From NCBI GenBank assembly GCA_018821435.1, contig JAHJME010000022.1, positions 62,001 to 126,000 of the forward strand: DNA of 64,000 nucleotides, read 5' to 3'. Source of the DNA: Alphaproteobacteria bacterium. Its GTDB lineage: Bacteria > Pseudomonadota > Alphaproteobacteria > Caulobacterales > Caulobacteraceae. The notes under the pieces were generated by a model. The model was not told where the DNA came from. It made no database searches and saw nothing but the letters and a program-made list of their open reading frames with translations. How positions within the stretch are numbered: position 1 is the first letter of the stretch; each line of letters opens with the position of its first letter. Shown piece by piece: positions 46,136 to 54,995 of the stretch. The position numbers and the translations under genes are program-made.

Positions 46136-46669
46136 TTGAAGCATCTGATTACCCTGGCGGCCTGCGCCGCGCTGCTGACCGCCTGTTCGCCGGGGAAGCC
46201 CGCCGCGCCAAAGGCCGGCGAGCCGAAGTTCAACACCGACCTGCCGATGACCGAGTTCATGGGCCACTTCGTCGACCCCGCCGCCTTCATGTACTGGAAG
46301 GGCTCCGGCACCATGATCGACGAACAGGGCGAGCACGACCTGTCGCCCACCACCGACGAGGGCTGGGACGTCCTGGTCACCGGGGCGACGATGCTGATGG
46401 AAGCGGGCAACGCCCTGCAGCTTCCCGGCCGCGCCCGCGCCCCCGAAGCCGACTGGAACAAGTACGCCCAGATGCTGACCGACCGGGCGATCATCGCCCG
46501 CGCCGCCGCCGAGAAGCACGACAAGCAGGCGGTCTTCGACGAGGGCGGCAAGGTCTATGAGGTCTGTGTCGCCTGCCACGAGCAGTTCGTGATCCAGCCC
46601 GACATCAAGGCCAACGGCCCGGCCAAGGGCGACCCCCTGCCGACGATCCCGGACGACAAGAAGAAATAG
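46136..46669 (+). CDS. Cytochrome c-type lipoprotein
   Basis: 177 residues. TTG at 46136 has AGGAG eight bases upstream and gives MKHLITLAACAALLTACSPG with lipobox L-T-A-C17; an ATG at 46109 lacks this arrangement. Single haem motif C144-V-A-C147-H148 near the C-terminus, preceded by a helical domain with Met ligand candidates (MLMEAG). Electron-transfer lipoprotein in the periplasm, partner unknown. Convergent with the next gene, whose stop is adjacent. Confidence 0.82.
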   Translation: MKHLITLAACAALLTACSPGKPAAPKAGEPKFNTDLPMTEFMGHFVDPAAFMYWKGSGTMIDEQGEHDLSPTTDEGWDVLVTGATMLMEAGNALQLPGRARAPEADWNKYAQMLTDRAIIARAAAEKHDKQAVFDEGGKVYEVCVACHEQFVIQPDIKANGPAKGDPLPTIPDDKKK

Positions 46670-47185
46670 CTACCAGTCGGAGAGCGGCCGGACACACCGG
46701 CCGTTCGGCCCGCCCATGGTGTCGAGCGGCCGGAGCGCGCTCATGCCTTCGAGGTCGCAGCGTTGACGGTCGGGGCCGCCGCCGATGCCCAGCGGGCCGC
46801 CGGCGAAGGCGCCGCCGTAGCCGCGCCGGCCGTAGCCATAGTAGCCGCCCTTGGTGTCCTCGAACGCCAGGCTGACCCGCCCGTTCTTGCCCACCGGAAT
46901 CTCGGTGCGGCCATAGACGCTGCGATAGCCGCCGGTGCCGACGCCCACGCTGATCTCGCCGTGCGGCTTGCCGTCGTCACGCGGAACCACGCCGTCCAGC
47001 GCGTCGTCGCGGCGCGCGTCGGGAATGGGCGTGGTCTTGATGAAGTCGTCGATCTGCTGGGCCGTGCTGACCGCGCCCGAGGCAGTCTCGGCCTGGACCG
47101 GCGCCGTCGCGACAGGCGCGTCGGGTTCGGCGGCGAAGGCCGGCGCGGCGATCAGGGCCGCGAGCAGAGCCAGACGGATACGCAT
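46670..47185 (-). CDS. Exported protein of unknown function
   Basis: 171 residues. Signal peptide MRIRLALLAALIAAPAFA-A. Mature part: ISVGVGTGGYRSVYGRTEIPV, a Gly/Tyr-rich run (GGYYGYGRRGYGGAFAGG) and two cysteines at the end. Start ATG 47185 with GGAG eight bases upstream. No family recognised; a secreted, low-complexity glycine-rich protein. Downstream neighbour 46669 is convergent. Confidence 0.65.
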   Translation of the reverse strand: MRIRLALLAALIAAPAFAAEPDAPVATAPVQAETASGAVSTAQQIDDFIKTTPIPDARRDDALDGVVPRDDGKPHGEISVGVGTGGYRSVYGRTEIPVGKNGRVSLAFEDTKGGYYGYGRRGYGGAFAGGPLGIGGGPDRQRCDLEGMSALRPLDTMGGPNGRCVRPLSDW

Positions 47186-47243
47186 ACGGAGGTCTCCTTC
47201 GCCCGACACTAGGCGCGCCAATTGCGGCGAAGGTGTTGCAACG

Positions 47244-47891
47244 TCAGGGCCGCGCTTCGGCCGCCGGCACATTGGCGACGATTCCGGCCTCGTTGCCCGG
47301 CTGGCCCGACGGGATCAGCGTGTAGAAGCCCGCCAGCCGCAGCTTCACCACCACCGGCTTTTCGCTGGAGTTCGAGAACTGCCAGCCCTGGATCCCGTCG
47401 AACGGCGCGGTCAGCGCGCCGCTCTGCTTCAGACCGTAGCCCTGCTTGTAGGTCGCCACCGTCATCGCCTCGCCGGGCTTGGGCGTCGTGTGGCCGTGCT
47501 GGTCGAAGTGGAAGTCGCGCGGCTCGGTCGTGCCGACCACCTCCCACGAATAGGTCAGGGTGGCGTCCCTCGGCATCCGGACCTTGTATTCCAGCTCGGA
47601 CTTGTCGGCCCCGGCCATGAAGTCGCCCAGCGGGATCTCGACCACATCGGTGCGGAAGGGAATGTCGTATTCGCGGGCGCGGGCCACGCCGCCGGCCTTG
47701 GGGTCGACGGTCTTCTCGTCGGGCGCCCACAGCCGCGACAGACCCGACAGCTTGCCCACGCCCAGCGGGTCGCGGTTGAACTCGGCCGGCAGGATCGCGC
47801 CCAGGACGATCAGCACCGCCAGGACGACGGCGCCCGGCAGCGCGGCGAGCAGCGGACCACGGGCCAGGGGACGGGTGGGTTCTTGGCTCAT
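47244..47891 (-). CDS. Membrane-anchored protein associated with HupE
   Basis: 215 residues. One N-terminal membrane helix (GPLLAALPGAVVLAVLIVLGA), then a periplasmic domain: DVVEIPLGDFMAGADKSELEY, TYSWEVVGTTEPRDFHFDQH and GYGLKQSGALTAPFDGIQGW, FSNSSEKPVVVKLRLAGFY, reading as a beta-sandwich. Overlaps the HupE gene by four bases (ATGA). Found next to HupE in many alphaproteobacteria as a transmembrane anchor; metal transport is suspected but not shown. Confidence 0.65.
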   Translation of the reverse strand: MSQEPTRPLARGPLLAALPGAVVLAVLIVLGAILPAEFNRDPLGVGKLSGLSRLWAPDEKTVDPKAGGVARAREYDIPFRTDVVEIPLGDFMAGADKSELEYKVRMPRDATLTYSWEVVGTTEPRDFHFDQHGHTTPKPGEAMTVATYKQGYGLKQSGALTAPFDGIQGWQFSNSSEKPVVVKLRLAGFYTLIPSGQPGNEAGIVANVPAAEARP

Positions 47892-48601
47892 GCGACGGCT
47901 CCCCCGAAGACGTATCCGGCGATCTGCTGGCCGGCCAGGACGAAGCCCGCCAGCATCAGCAGGATATTGGCGCCCTGGGCGGCCGGCTCGAACGTGCGCG
48001 TACGCCGCCACAGCGTCATGGCGACCAGGATCACCGACAGGGCCAGCACCTGGCCGATCTCGACGCCGACGTTGAACGAGATCAGGTTCGTCAGCAGGCC
48101 GTCGGGGTTGAGGTTCAGCGCCTGCAGCTTGGTGGCCAGGCCGAAGCCGTGGATCAGGCCGAAGCCCAGGACCGCCAGGCGCGGATCGGGCTGCACGCCG
48201 AACAGGGTGCGGAAGCCGCCCAGGTTCTCGAACGCCTTGTAGGCCACCGACAGGCCGATCACCGCGTCGACCAGGTGCGGATCGGCGTGGATGTCGAAGA
48301 ACACCCCGGCCAGCAGGGTGATCGAATGGCCCAGGGAGAACAGGCTGACGTACAGCGCGATCTGGCGCAGCCGGAACAGGAAGAAGATCACGCCCACCAG
48401 GAACAGCAGGTGGTCGTAGCCGGTCACCATGTGCTTGGCGCCGAGATAGATGAAGGGGATCGGGTCGGGTCCGCGCGTCGCCGCGACGAAGGCGGCGTCC
48501 GTGCCGCCGATGTTGTGCGCCAGCGCCGCGCCGGCCCAGGCCAGCACCAGCAATCCGGCGCCAAGGCCGGCGAACCGCGGCCACGTCACGCCCTTCCCCA
48601 T
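47888..48601 (-). CDS. HupE/UreJ-family membrane protein
   Basis: 237 residues. Signal-anchor start, then helices: GYDHLLFLVGVIFFLFRL (signature G-x-D-H), SLGHSITLLAGVFF, IHGFGLATKL, LISFNVGVEIGQVLALSVIL. The His/Asp-rich loops suggest metal (nickel or cobalt) transport as in HupE. ATG at 48601. Operon with the gene at 47244. Confidence 0.85.
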   Translation of the reverse strand: MGKGVTWPRFAGLGAGLLVLAWAGAALAHNIGGTDAAFVAATRGPDPIPFIYLGAKHMVTGYDHLLFLVGVIFFLFRLRQIALYVSLFSLGHSITLLAGVFFDIHADPHLVDAVIGLSVAYKAFENLGGFRTLFGVQPDPRLAVLGFGLIHGFGLATKLQALNLNPDGLLTNLISFNVGVEIGQVLALSVILVAMTLWRRTRTFEPAAQGANILLMLAGFVLAGQQIAGYVFGGAVA

Positions 48602-48805
48602 GCCGACTGCGTACCGTGGTTTCGGAACGGCGGCGAGGGGCTACGACTAAAGTCCTACGACTTCCGTCCAATATCGGCGCCCCAACGTAGATGCTAGGAC
48701 GAGAGGGCAGGGTGGACGGCGCAAAGCCGATCCGCCGGGCGGCCGACAGGCCGTCATCCGGACCGGCCGACCCGCTTGCGGGAGAGCCCGGACCACGAAC
48801 GCGTC

Positions 48806-48829
48806 GGGCGCGGCGTTGCCGCCGCGCCC
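48806..48829 (-). terminator. Hairpin downstream of the TonB receptor gene
   Basis: Perfect 9-bp stem GGGCGCGGC/GCCGCGCCC (48806-48814 with 48821-48829) with a 6-base loop, 12 bases after the stop on the minus strand. There is no T run, so factor-dependent or merely structural. Confidence 0.4.
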
Positions 48830-48841
48830 GCGCTTCTCAGA

Positions 48842-51205
48842 CTAGAACGTCTTCCGGACGGTCGCGCCGTAGGTGCGCGGCGCGTTGGTCAGGAAGCCGT
48901 AGCGCGCGCGCAGGCCGCGCTCGCGGTCGATCGAGAGCTTGGCGCGCTCGTCGCCCAGGTTGTTGATGAAGGCCGCGGCCTCCCAGCTGTCGCCCCGCAC
49001 GCCGATCCGCAGGTTGAGGATGTCGTACGACGGCAGTTCCAGCGGGAAGATCAGGCTGGTCGCCGTGGTCGCCCCGACGTTCGGGAAGAGCGGGACCGTG
49101 CGCGGGTTCTGCTCCTGGTCAGAGACCTGGGTGTAGCGCTTGCCCACGTGCTGCCAGGTCAGGTTCGAGAACCCGTTCAGGCCCGACATGACCTCCTGCT
49201 CGTAGCCGACGCTGAACGAGCCCTGGAACTTGGGCACGGTCGGCAGGCGGTTGCCATCGCGCAGGCCCTGGATCGGGTTGCCCGCGGCGTCCTTCAGGCT
49301 CGAGGTGAGCTGGGCGTCGTTGTACGAGGCCGTCGCCGCGATATCGAAGTGGTCGGTGAGGCGATACGAGAACTCGGCGTCGAAGCCGGACGACTTGGCG
49401 CTCTTGACGTTGGCGATGATCCGCGACGAGCACGAGCCGGCGTCGATGGTGGCCTGCAGGTTCGAGATGTCGGCGTAGAAGCCGGCCAGGGTCAGCGAGC
49501 CGCGGCCCCCGCCCAGGCGCGCCTTCATGCCGGCCTCATAGTTCCAAACCGTCTCGTTCTTGAAGCTGGGCGACGACAGGGCGTTGAACGTGGTGAAGTC
49601 GGCCGGGGTGCAGAGCGGCCGGTTCAGCGGATCGTTGATCCCGCCCAGCCGGAAGCCCTTGGACACCTGGGCGTTCAGGGTGATGTCGTCCGTCGCCTTG
49701 TAGGCCACGATGGCGCGGGGGGCCCACGCATCGGCCTTGGTCTTGCCGGGGACCGCGATGGTCTTGTCGGCGAAGATGCCGTCGAAGGTCAGCGTCCGGG
49801 TTTCCTTGTAGTCTGCCCAGCGCAGGCCGCCGGTGATGTCCAGGCGATCGGTGACCGAATAGGTCGCCTCGCCGAACAAGGCGAACTGCTTCTGCTTATA
49901 GGGCACCGTCGAATAGTAGAGGTGGTCGGTCGGGGCCACGTCGCTGGCGCTCGGAATGCCGCTGATGGCGCTGAAGCCCTGGACGAACAGGTCCTGGGCG
50001 TAGTCGCGGTCGATGTGCGAGTAGAACGCGCCGGCCACCCACTGCAGCGGACCTTCGCCGGTCGAGGCGATCCGGGCTTCCTGGGTGAAGGTCTTGGAGT
50101 CGGTGGTGTCCGAGAGCGGCGAGTTCAGCGTGTAGACCGCCGGCGAGAGGCCGATGGAGCCCCCGGTGATCGAGCTGGTCAGGGCCCCCGCGTCGCGCAG
50201 CACCAGGACGTTGCGGTCGCTGTAGCTGGTCACCGAGGTGAAGCGCAGGTCGCCCATGTCGTACTGGACGGTCAGGTCGCCGAGGGTGAACTCGTCCTTG
50301 AACTTCTCCTGCAGTTGCGTGAACTGCTTGGTCCCGCCCAGCTGCACGCGCGGACGCGTGGTGGTGAACGGGTTGCCGAGGATGTTGAAGACGTCGACCC
50401 GGTTGAACCCGTCGACGTCGATCTTCTGGTACAGCACGCGCGGTGTGATCGAGAGGTTGTCCGTGGGCTGGAACAGCAGGGCCGCCCGGACGCCGTAGCG
50501 CGTGCCGTCGTTGACGTCCTTGTCCACCCGGCCGCCCGGCTGGACCGCGTCGATGAAGCCCGGGAATTTCTCGGCATAGGCCGTGATGCGCAGCGCCGCC
50601 TGCTCGCTCAGCGGCATGTTCACGGCGCCCTTCACATTGCCGCCGGTGGATCCGCCGGTGACCGTCGAGGCGGTGGCCTCGACCGTGCCCGAGAACGCCT
50701 TCAGGTTCGGTTGGTTGGTGATGTAGCGGACGGTGCCCGACAGCGAGCCCGAACCGAACAGCGTGCCCTGGGGACCGCGCAGCACTTCCACCCGGTTCAG
50801 GTCGAACAGGTCGAGGTCCGGGGTGAACAGCGACATCGAGATCACGGATTCGTCGAGATAGACGCCCACCTGTTCCTTCACGCCCGGCTGGTCGCGAACG
50901 ATCTGGCCGGCCGAGATGCCGCGGATGGCCACCTGGCTCTGGCCGGGGCCGAGATTCTGGACGGTGAAGCTGGCGACGGTGCGCGACAGCTCCTCGACGT
51001 TGGTGATGCCGCGGCTGCGCATCAGGGCTTCGCTCTGCGCGGCGACCGAGAACGGCACGTCGATCAGTTGTTCGTCGCGCTTCCGCGCGGTGACCACCAG
51101 TTCCTGGACTTCGGCGTCGGCGGCAAAGGCCTGACCGGCCGGGAGGCCGATGACGAGGGCCAGCGCACTGGCGCGCGCCGTCAAGGCGAGCTTTCGGGTA
51201 TTCAT
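48842..51205 (-). CDS. TonB-dependent outer membrane receptor
   Basis: 787 residues. Signal peptide MNTRKLALTARASALALVIG to about A28 (AFA-A). TonB box region near VQELVVTARKR; plug: VEELSRTVASFTVQNLGPG, IRGISAGQIV and LDLFDLNRVEVLRGPQGTLFG; barrel to the end with a terminal aromatic (VRKTF). Typical of a Caulobacteraceae receptor; no ligand visible (many take up sugars, vitamins or siderophores). ATG at 51205 with AAGGA seven bases upstream. The 356-base gap (51206-51561) before the next gene shows no clear element. Confidence 0.93.
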   Translation of the reverse strand: MNTRKLALTARASALALVIGLPAGQAFAADAEVQELVVTARKRDEQLIDVPFSVAAQSEALMRSRGITNVEELSRTVASFTVQNLGPGQSQVAIRGISAGQIVRDQPGVKEQVGVYLDESVISMSLFTPDLDLFDLNRVEVLRGPQGTLFGSGSLSGTVRYITNQPNLKAFSGTVEATASTVTGGSTGGNVKGAVNMPLSEQAALRITAYAEKFPGFIDAVQPGGRVDKDVNDGTRYGVRAALLFQPTDNLSITPRVLYQKIDVDGFNRVDVFNILGNPFTTTRPRVQLGGTKQFTQLQEKFKDEFTLGDLTVQYDMGDLRFTSVTSYSDRNVLVLRDAGALTSSITGGSIGLSPAVYTLNSPLSDTTDSKTFTQEARIASTGEGPLQWVAGAFYSHIDRDYAQDLFVQGFSAISGIPSASDVAPTDHLYYSTVPYKQKQFALFGEATYSVTDRLDITGGLRWADYKETRTLTFDGIFADKTIAVPGKTKADAWAPRAIVAYKATDDITLNAQVSKGFRLGGINDPLNRPLCTPADFTTFNALSSPSFKNETVWNYEAGMKARLGGGRGSLTLAGFYADISNLQATIDAGSCSSRIIANVKSAKSSGFDAEFSYRLTDHFDIAATASYNDAQLTSSLKDAAGNPIQGLRDGNRLPTVPKFQGSFSVGYEQEVMSGLNGFSNLTWQHVGKRYTQVSDQEQNPRTVPLFPNVGATTATSLIFPLELPSYDILNLRIGVRGDSWEAAAFINNLGDERAKLSIDRERGLRARYGFLTNAPRTYGATVRKTF

Positions 51206-51561
51206 GGAGACGTCCTTCCGCAACCGCAGCTTGTGTCGCTGCCTGTTTGTGCGGCAGGCGTAGTCAAAAAAACATCGTAATGGCAGGCCGGAGACGCGAG
51301 TTGCTACGCTTGGAAGGCGAATGTTGCCGCGCGGACACAGATCCTGGACGAGCCGGACACAGCGCAAGACGCTCGGTAGCCGAAGCGCGGCAGGTCGTGG
51401 GCTCGGCTGGCCCCGACCCTTTGTTTACACACCTCGCGTGTCGCGGGATGGTCGAGCCGAACCGTTCTGGTGCCATCCAGATCAAAATGAGAGCGGACTC
51501 GGTGTAGAACGTGTCGTGAACGCAGATTCGCTGTGTTTGGACCGCTTGAGAAGGCTTGGCT

Positions 51562-52590
51562 ATGTCTGGGGAGATCATCCTCTACACGACCGAGGACGGG
51601 CGCTCGGCCATCCAACTCAAAGCCGAGAACGGTTCCGTCTGGCTGACACAGGCGGAGATCGCCGAACTGTTCGACACCAGCGTCTCAAACATCAACAAGC
51701 ATATCAAAGGCATAATCGATGAGGGGGAGCAGCCGCAGGCAACTATTGAGCATCACTCAATAGTTCAAATCGAGGGCGCCCGGAGCGTGTCGCGCCAGAT
51801 AGCCCACTACAGCCTGCCCATGATCCTCGCGGTCGGGTTCCGCGTCCGATCTCCGCGCGGCGCCCAGTTCCGGCGTTGGGCGTCGAACAGCCTATCGGAC
51901 TACCTGATCAAGGGCTTCGTCATGGACGACGCCCGGCTGAAAGACCCCGGCGCCGACTATTTCGAGGAACTGCTGGCGCGCATCCGCGACATCCGGTCCT
52001 CCGAAAAGCAGTTCTACAAGAAGGTCTTGGACATCTACGCCACCAGCGTGGACTACGATCCCAGCGAGGCCGCCAGTCAGCTTTTCTTCCAGACGGTGCA
52101 AAACAAGATGCACTGGGCCGCGCACGGTCACACGGCCGCCGAGATCGTCGCCGCGCGGGCCGACGCCGACAAGGATCACATGGGCCTGACCGCGTGGGCC
52201 AACCAATCCAAGGGCGGGCTGCCGCGCAAGGGCGATGTCCACATCGCCAAGAACTATCTGGCCGAGGAAGAGATCGAGCCCCTAAACCGGATCGTCACCG
52301 CCTATTTGGAGTTCGCCGAGCTACAGGCTCTGGCCCGCAAGCCAATGGGCATGCGCGACTGGATCGCGAAGTTGGACGATTTCCTACGGCTGAGCGACCG
52401 CGACATCCTCACCAACGCAGGCCGGATGTCCGCCGATGTAGCCAAGGCCAAAGCGCAGGTGGAATACGACAGATGGCATGCCCGCCAACTGGATCAGCCC
52501 AGTTCGGTTGAGCGGCATTTCATCGAGGCGACCCAGAACGCCAAGCGGATCGCCGCAACCCGTCCGAAGGGCAAAATGGAGCGGGAATAG
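51562..52590 (+). CDS. RhuM-family (virulence-associated) protein
   Basis: 342 residues. N-terminal domain: GRSAIQLKAENGSVWLTQAEIAELFDTSVSNINKHI (HTH-like), then SRQIAHYSLPMILAVGFRVRSPRGAQFRRWAS (RhuM core), and C-terminal helical part (FYKKVLDIYATSVDYDPS, NKMHWAAHGHTAAEI, RKGDVHIAKNYLAEEEI). RhuM proteins sit in genomic islands and near toxin or defence genes; activity unknown (Fic-like partners reported). ATG at 51562 with AAGG seven bases upstream. Next to a tRNA gene, so the stretch is island-like. Confidence 0.82.
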   Translation: MSGEIILYTTEDGRSAIQLKAENGSVWLTQAEIAELFDTSVSNINKHIKGIIDEGEQPQATIEHHSIVQIEGARSVSRQIAHYSLPMILAVGFRVRSPRGAQFRRWASNSLSDYLIKGFVMDDARLKDPGADYFEELLARIRDIRSSEKQFYKKVLDIYATSVDYDPSEAASQLFFQTVQNKMHWAAHGHTAAEIVAARADADKDHMGLTAWANQSKGGLPRKGDVHIAKNYLAEEEIEPLNRIVTAYLEFAELQALARKPMGMRDWIAKLDDFLRLSDRDILTNAGRMSADVAKAKAQVEYDRWHARQLDQPSSVERHFIEATQNAKRIAATRPKGKMERE

Positions 52591-52592
52591 CG

Positions 52593-52721
52593 TCAGGCGC
52601 TGCATCCCGGCCACGATCCGTCTTCGAGATGAGCAGGGTCCACGCCGGGATAACGAACCCGGTCGATATGAGCGAGCTCATGCACGCTGATGGGATGAAT
52701 TAGATTATTGGCCCAAATCAA
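52593..52721 (-). CDS. Short fragment with an HELAH motif
   Basis: 42 codons from a TTG at 52721: LIWANNLIHPISVHELAHID, then RVRYPGVDPAHLEDGSWPGC and SA before the stop. HELAH is the zinc-protease form HExxH. The frame stays open upstream only into the tRNA 3' end, so it looks like the C-terminal remnant of a gene lost at the tRNA border. No ribosome site. Low confidence. Confidence 0.3.
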   Translation of the reverse strand: MIWANNLIHPISVHELAHIDRVRYPGVDPAHLEDGSWPGCSA

Positions 52722-52739
52722 ATGGATGACTTGGAAGGT

Positions 52740-52816
52740 TGGCGCACCCGACACGATTCGAACGTGTGACCTTTGCCTTCGGAGGGCAACGCTCTATCCA
52801 GCTGAGCTACGGGTGC
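52740..52816 (-). tRNA. tRNA-Arg (CCG)
   Basis: 77 bases with encoded CCA. Acceptor stem GCACCCG/CGGGTGC, D-arm region AGCTCAGCTGGATAGAGC, anticodon stem TTGCC/GGCAA around loop CTCCGAA, giving anticodon CCG (reads CGG), T-arm with GTTCGAATC. Its 3' end faces the RhuM gene, the usual position for integrated elements. Confidence 0.95.
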
Positions 52817-53018
52817 GTCTTCAGCGGAGGGTGTCTCTAGCGGAAAGGGCGCGCCGCCGCAAACGCGCACAGCGGATTTCAGCGGGGCAATTCCCCTGCG
52901 CGCCCCGGCGAGTAGCTTCCGCCCGGAGAATGCGGTCGAATGGCCGGTATGTTCGGCCGGCTTCCGCCGAAGTGGAAGCCGGTTCGGCGACCAGAAGCCG
53001 GCCTAGCAAAAACTGGAG

Positions 53019-53044
53019 GCCAAGCGAGCTATCGCTCGCTTGGC
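53019..53044 (+). promoter_or_regulatory. 5' leader hairpin before the PQQ-cytochrome gene
   Basis: Perfect 10-bp stem GCCAAGCGAG/CTCGCTTGGC with loop CTATCG ends 13 bases before the ATG at 53058, adjacent to the G-rich ribosome site. Upstream (52930-53005) lies a second GC-rich inverted repeat. May stabilise the leader or affect ribosome access. Confidence 0.5.
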
Positions 53045-53057
53045 GGGGGGGAACTTC

Positions 53058-54956
53058 ATGAGCGTCTGGAAGCAGTTCGCCGGCGTGGGTGCGGTCGCGA
53101 CGGCGACAGTGCTGGCCGGTATCGGCGTCGGCAGCCTGGCGCGGGCCCAGGCGACGGACGACGCGGCGCACCCCGGCAAGGCGGTCTATGACGCGAATTG
53201 CGCCGCCTGCCACGCCGCCCCGCCGGCCGGAGATCGGGCGCCGCCCGTGGCGTCACTGCGCAAGATGAGCGCCCAGACGATCACGGCGGCGCTGACCACC
53301 GGCGTGATGAAGGCGATCGGCGATGGCTTGGATCGTCGCCAGCTCCGCGATGTCGTCAGCTATCTGGCCGCGCCCGAGGGGCCGACCGGCACGGGCTGGA
53401 TCGACGATAACAAGTGCGCCGACGGCACGGTCGATCTCACGGCCAAGCCGGCGCAGGTGGGCTTCGGCGTCGACCAGAGCAACACCCGGCGCATGACCTC
53501 GGTGCAGGCCGGCCTGGCCACCAAGGACCTCGCCAACCTGGAAGTCGCCTGGTCGTTCGTCATGCCCCGGACCTCGGTCCTGCGCGGCCAGGGCGTCGTG
53601 GTGGGATCGACCCTGTTCTACCCCGCCGGCCAGGCGGGCTATGTCGTCGCCCTGGACACCAGGACCGGCTGCGTGAAATGGGCGACGCCCGGCGGCGTAC
53701 GCGCCAGCCTGGCCTATGGCCAACTGGGCAAGAACGGACCCTGGGCCGTGGTCGGCGGCGACGGGGCGGGCAAGCTGACCGCCTTCGACGCCAAAACCGG
53801 CAAGGTCGTGTGGTCGGTCGATCCGCGCCACGACAAGACCGTGCCGCTGTCGGGCTCGCCGATCTTCGCCGGCGACAAGATCGTCGTGCCGATCTCGGCC
53901 ATCGACGTGGCCAATTCGATGCGGCCCAACTTCGAGTGCTGCAAGGCGCACGGGGCGGTCGCGCTGCTGAACGCAGCCGACGGCAAGCTGCTGTGGACCT
54001 GGCACACCATGCCGGACGCCAAGCCGCTGGGCCGGAAGAACTCGCAGGGCGTGGAGATGTTCGGCCCCTCGGGCGCGCCGATCTGGTCCAGCCCCTCGGT
54101 CGATCTGAAGGCCGGCGTGGTCTACGCCGCCACCGGGGAGAACACCTCGCCGCCCGCGACGAACACCAGCGACAGCCTGGTGGCGATCGATCTGGCCACG
54201 GGCAAGCAGAAGTGGGTGTTCCAGGCGCTGGCGAACGACGTCTGGAACATGTCGTGCCCCGTCGGGTCGCCCACGGGCGGCCGGGCGCCGGGCCCCAACT
54301 GCTTCTTCGCGGCCGAGGGCAGCGTACTGCGCGACCACGACTTCGGCGGCGGGCCGGTGATCTGGCGCGGGAAGGGCAAGACCCTGATCCTGGGCGGTCA
54401 GAAATCTGGCGACGTCTGGGCGCTGGACACCTCGGGCAAGACGGTCTGGCATCAGCAGTTCGGCAAGGGCTCGGCCCTGGGCGGCGTCCACTGGGGCATC
54501 GCGGCGGATGCGACCCGGGTCTACGCACCGATCGCCGATCCCAATATCCCCGAGAAGGACAACGCCGCCGGCCTCTACGCCATCGACGCCGCCAGCGGGA
54601 AGGTCGCCTGGTCGTGGAAGGCCTCGGCCAACTGCGAGGGTGGCCGCAAGGCGCGCGTTCCGACCTGCGACGGCAAGTTCGGTCTGTCGGCGCCGCCGCT
54701 GGTGATCGACGGCGCGGTCGTCGCGGGCGGCCTGGACGGGCGGCTCTATGTGTTCGAGGCGGCCACCGGCAAGCTGCTGGCGACCCACGACACGGCGGTC
54801 GCGTTCCAGGGCGTGAACAAGCTGGCGGGGGCAGGCGGGTCGATCGACGCAGCCGGCCCGTTCGCTGGCGACGGCCTGCTGTTCGTCAGCTCCGGTTACG
54901 GGAGCTTTGGGCAGCAGGCGGGCAATGTGCTGGTAGCGTACCGGCCGAAGCGCTGA
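53058..54956 (+). CDS. Cytochrome c - PQQ beta-propeller fusion
   Basis: 632 residues. Signal peptide to about residue 30 (ARA-Q). N-terminal cytochrome c: C48-A-A-C51-H52 in DANCAACHAAPP, with likely distal Met (KMSAQTITAAL). From residue 120 a PQQ-type eight-blade propeller: FGVDQSNTRR, repeated VVALDTRTGCVKWATP, LTAFDAKTGKVVWSV, VAIDLATGKQKWVFQ and the vicinal C-C pair in RPNFECCKAHG, a feature of PQQ alcohol dehydrogenases. Order (haem first) is opposite to type II quinohaemoproteins, where haem is C-terminal. Predicted periplasmic polyol or alcohol dehydrogenase; no PQQ synthesis genes nearby. ATG 53058. Confidence 0.85.
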   Translation: MSVWKQFAGVGAVATATVLAGIGVGSLARAQATDDAAHPGKAVYDANCAACHAAPPAGDRAPPVASLRKMSAQTITAALTTGVMKAIGDGLDRRQLRDVVSYLAAPEGPTGTGWIDDNKCADGTVDLTAKPAQVGFGVDQSNTRRMTSVQAGLATKDLANLEVAWSFVMPRTSVLRGQGVVVGSTLFYPAGQAGYVVALDTRTGCVKWATPGGVRASLAYGQLGKNGPWAVVGGDGAGKLTAFDAKTGKVVWSVDPRHDKTVPLSGSPIFAGDKIVVPISAIDVANSMRPNFECCKAHGAVALLNAADGKLLWTWHTMPDAKPLGRKNSQGVEMFGPSGAPIWSSPSVDLKAGVVYAATGENTSPPATNTSDSLVAIDLATGKQKWVFQALANDVWNMSCPVGSPTGGRAPGPNCFFAAEGSVLRDHDFGGGPVIWRGKGKTLILGGQKSGDVWALDTSGKTVWHQQFGKGSALGGVHWGIAADATRVYAPIADPNIPEKDNAAGLYAIDAASGKVAWSWKASANCEGGRKARVPTCDGKFGLSAPPLVIDGAVVAGGLDGRLYVFEAATGKLLATHDTAVAFQGVNKLAGAGGSIDAAGPFAGDGLLFVSSGYGSFGQQAGNVLVAYRPKR

Positions 54957-54961
54957 ACCGT

Positions 54962-54992
54962 CTTTTCCCTCCCCTTCATGGGGAGGGAAAAG
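54962..54992. repeat. Inverted repeat between convergent genes
   Basis: Perfect 13-bp arms CTTTTCCCTCCCC (54962-54974) and its complement (54980-54992) around a 5-base loop, between the PQQ fusion and dnaJ. Without a T run on either strand it is not a typical terminator. Confidence 0.5.
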
Positions 54993-54995
54993 GAC

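Noticed and set aside
48776..51280. Forward 834-residue frame across the TonB receptor
   Set aside because: Antisense of a receptor with all plug and barrel signatures; typical of third-position GC.
52708..53061. Forward frame with [14 protein letters not shown]
   Set aside because: This is translation of the tRNA-Arg gene on the other strand, a common false call.
54962..54992. Perfect inverted repeat as a terminator
   Set aside because: No T run follows on either strand; kept only as a repeat.
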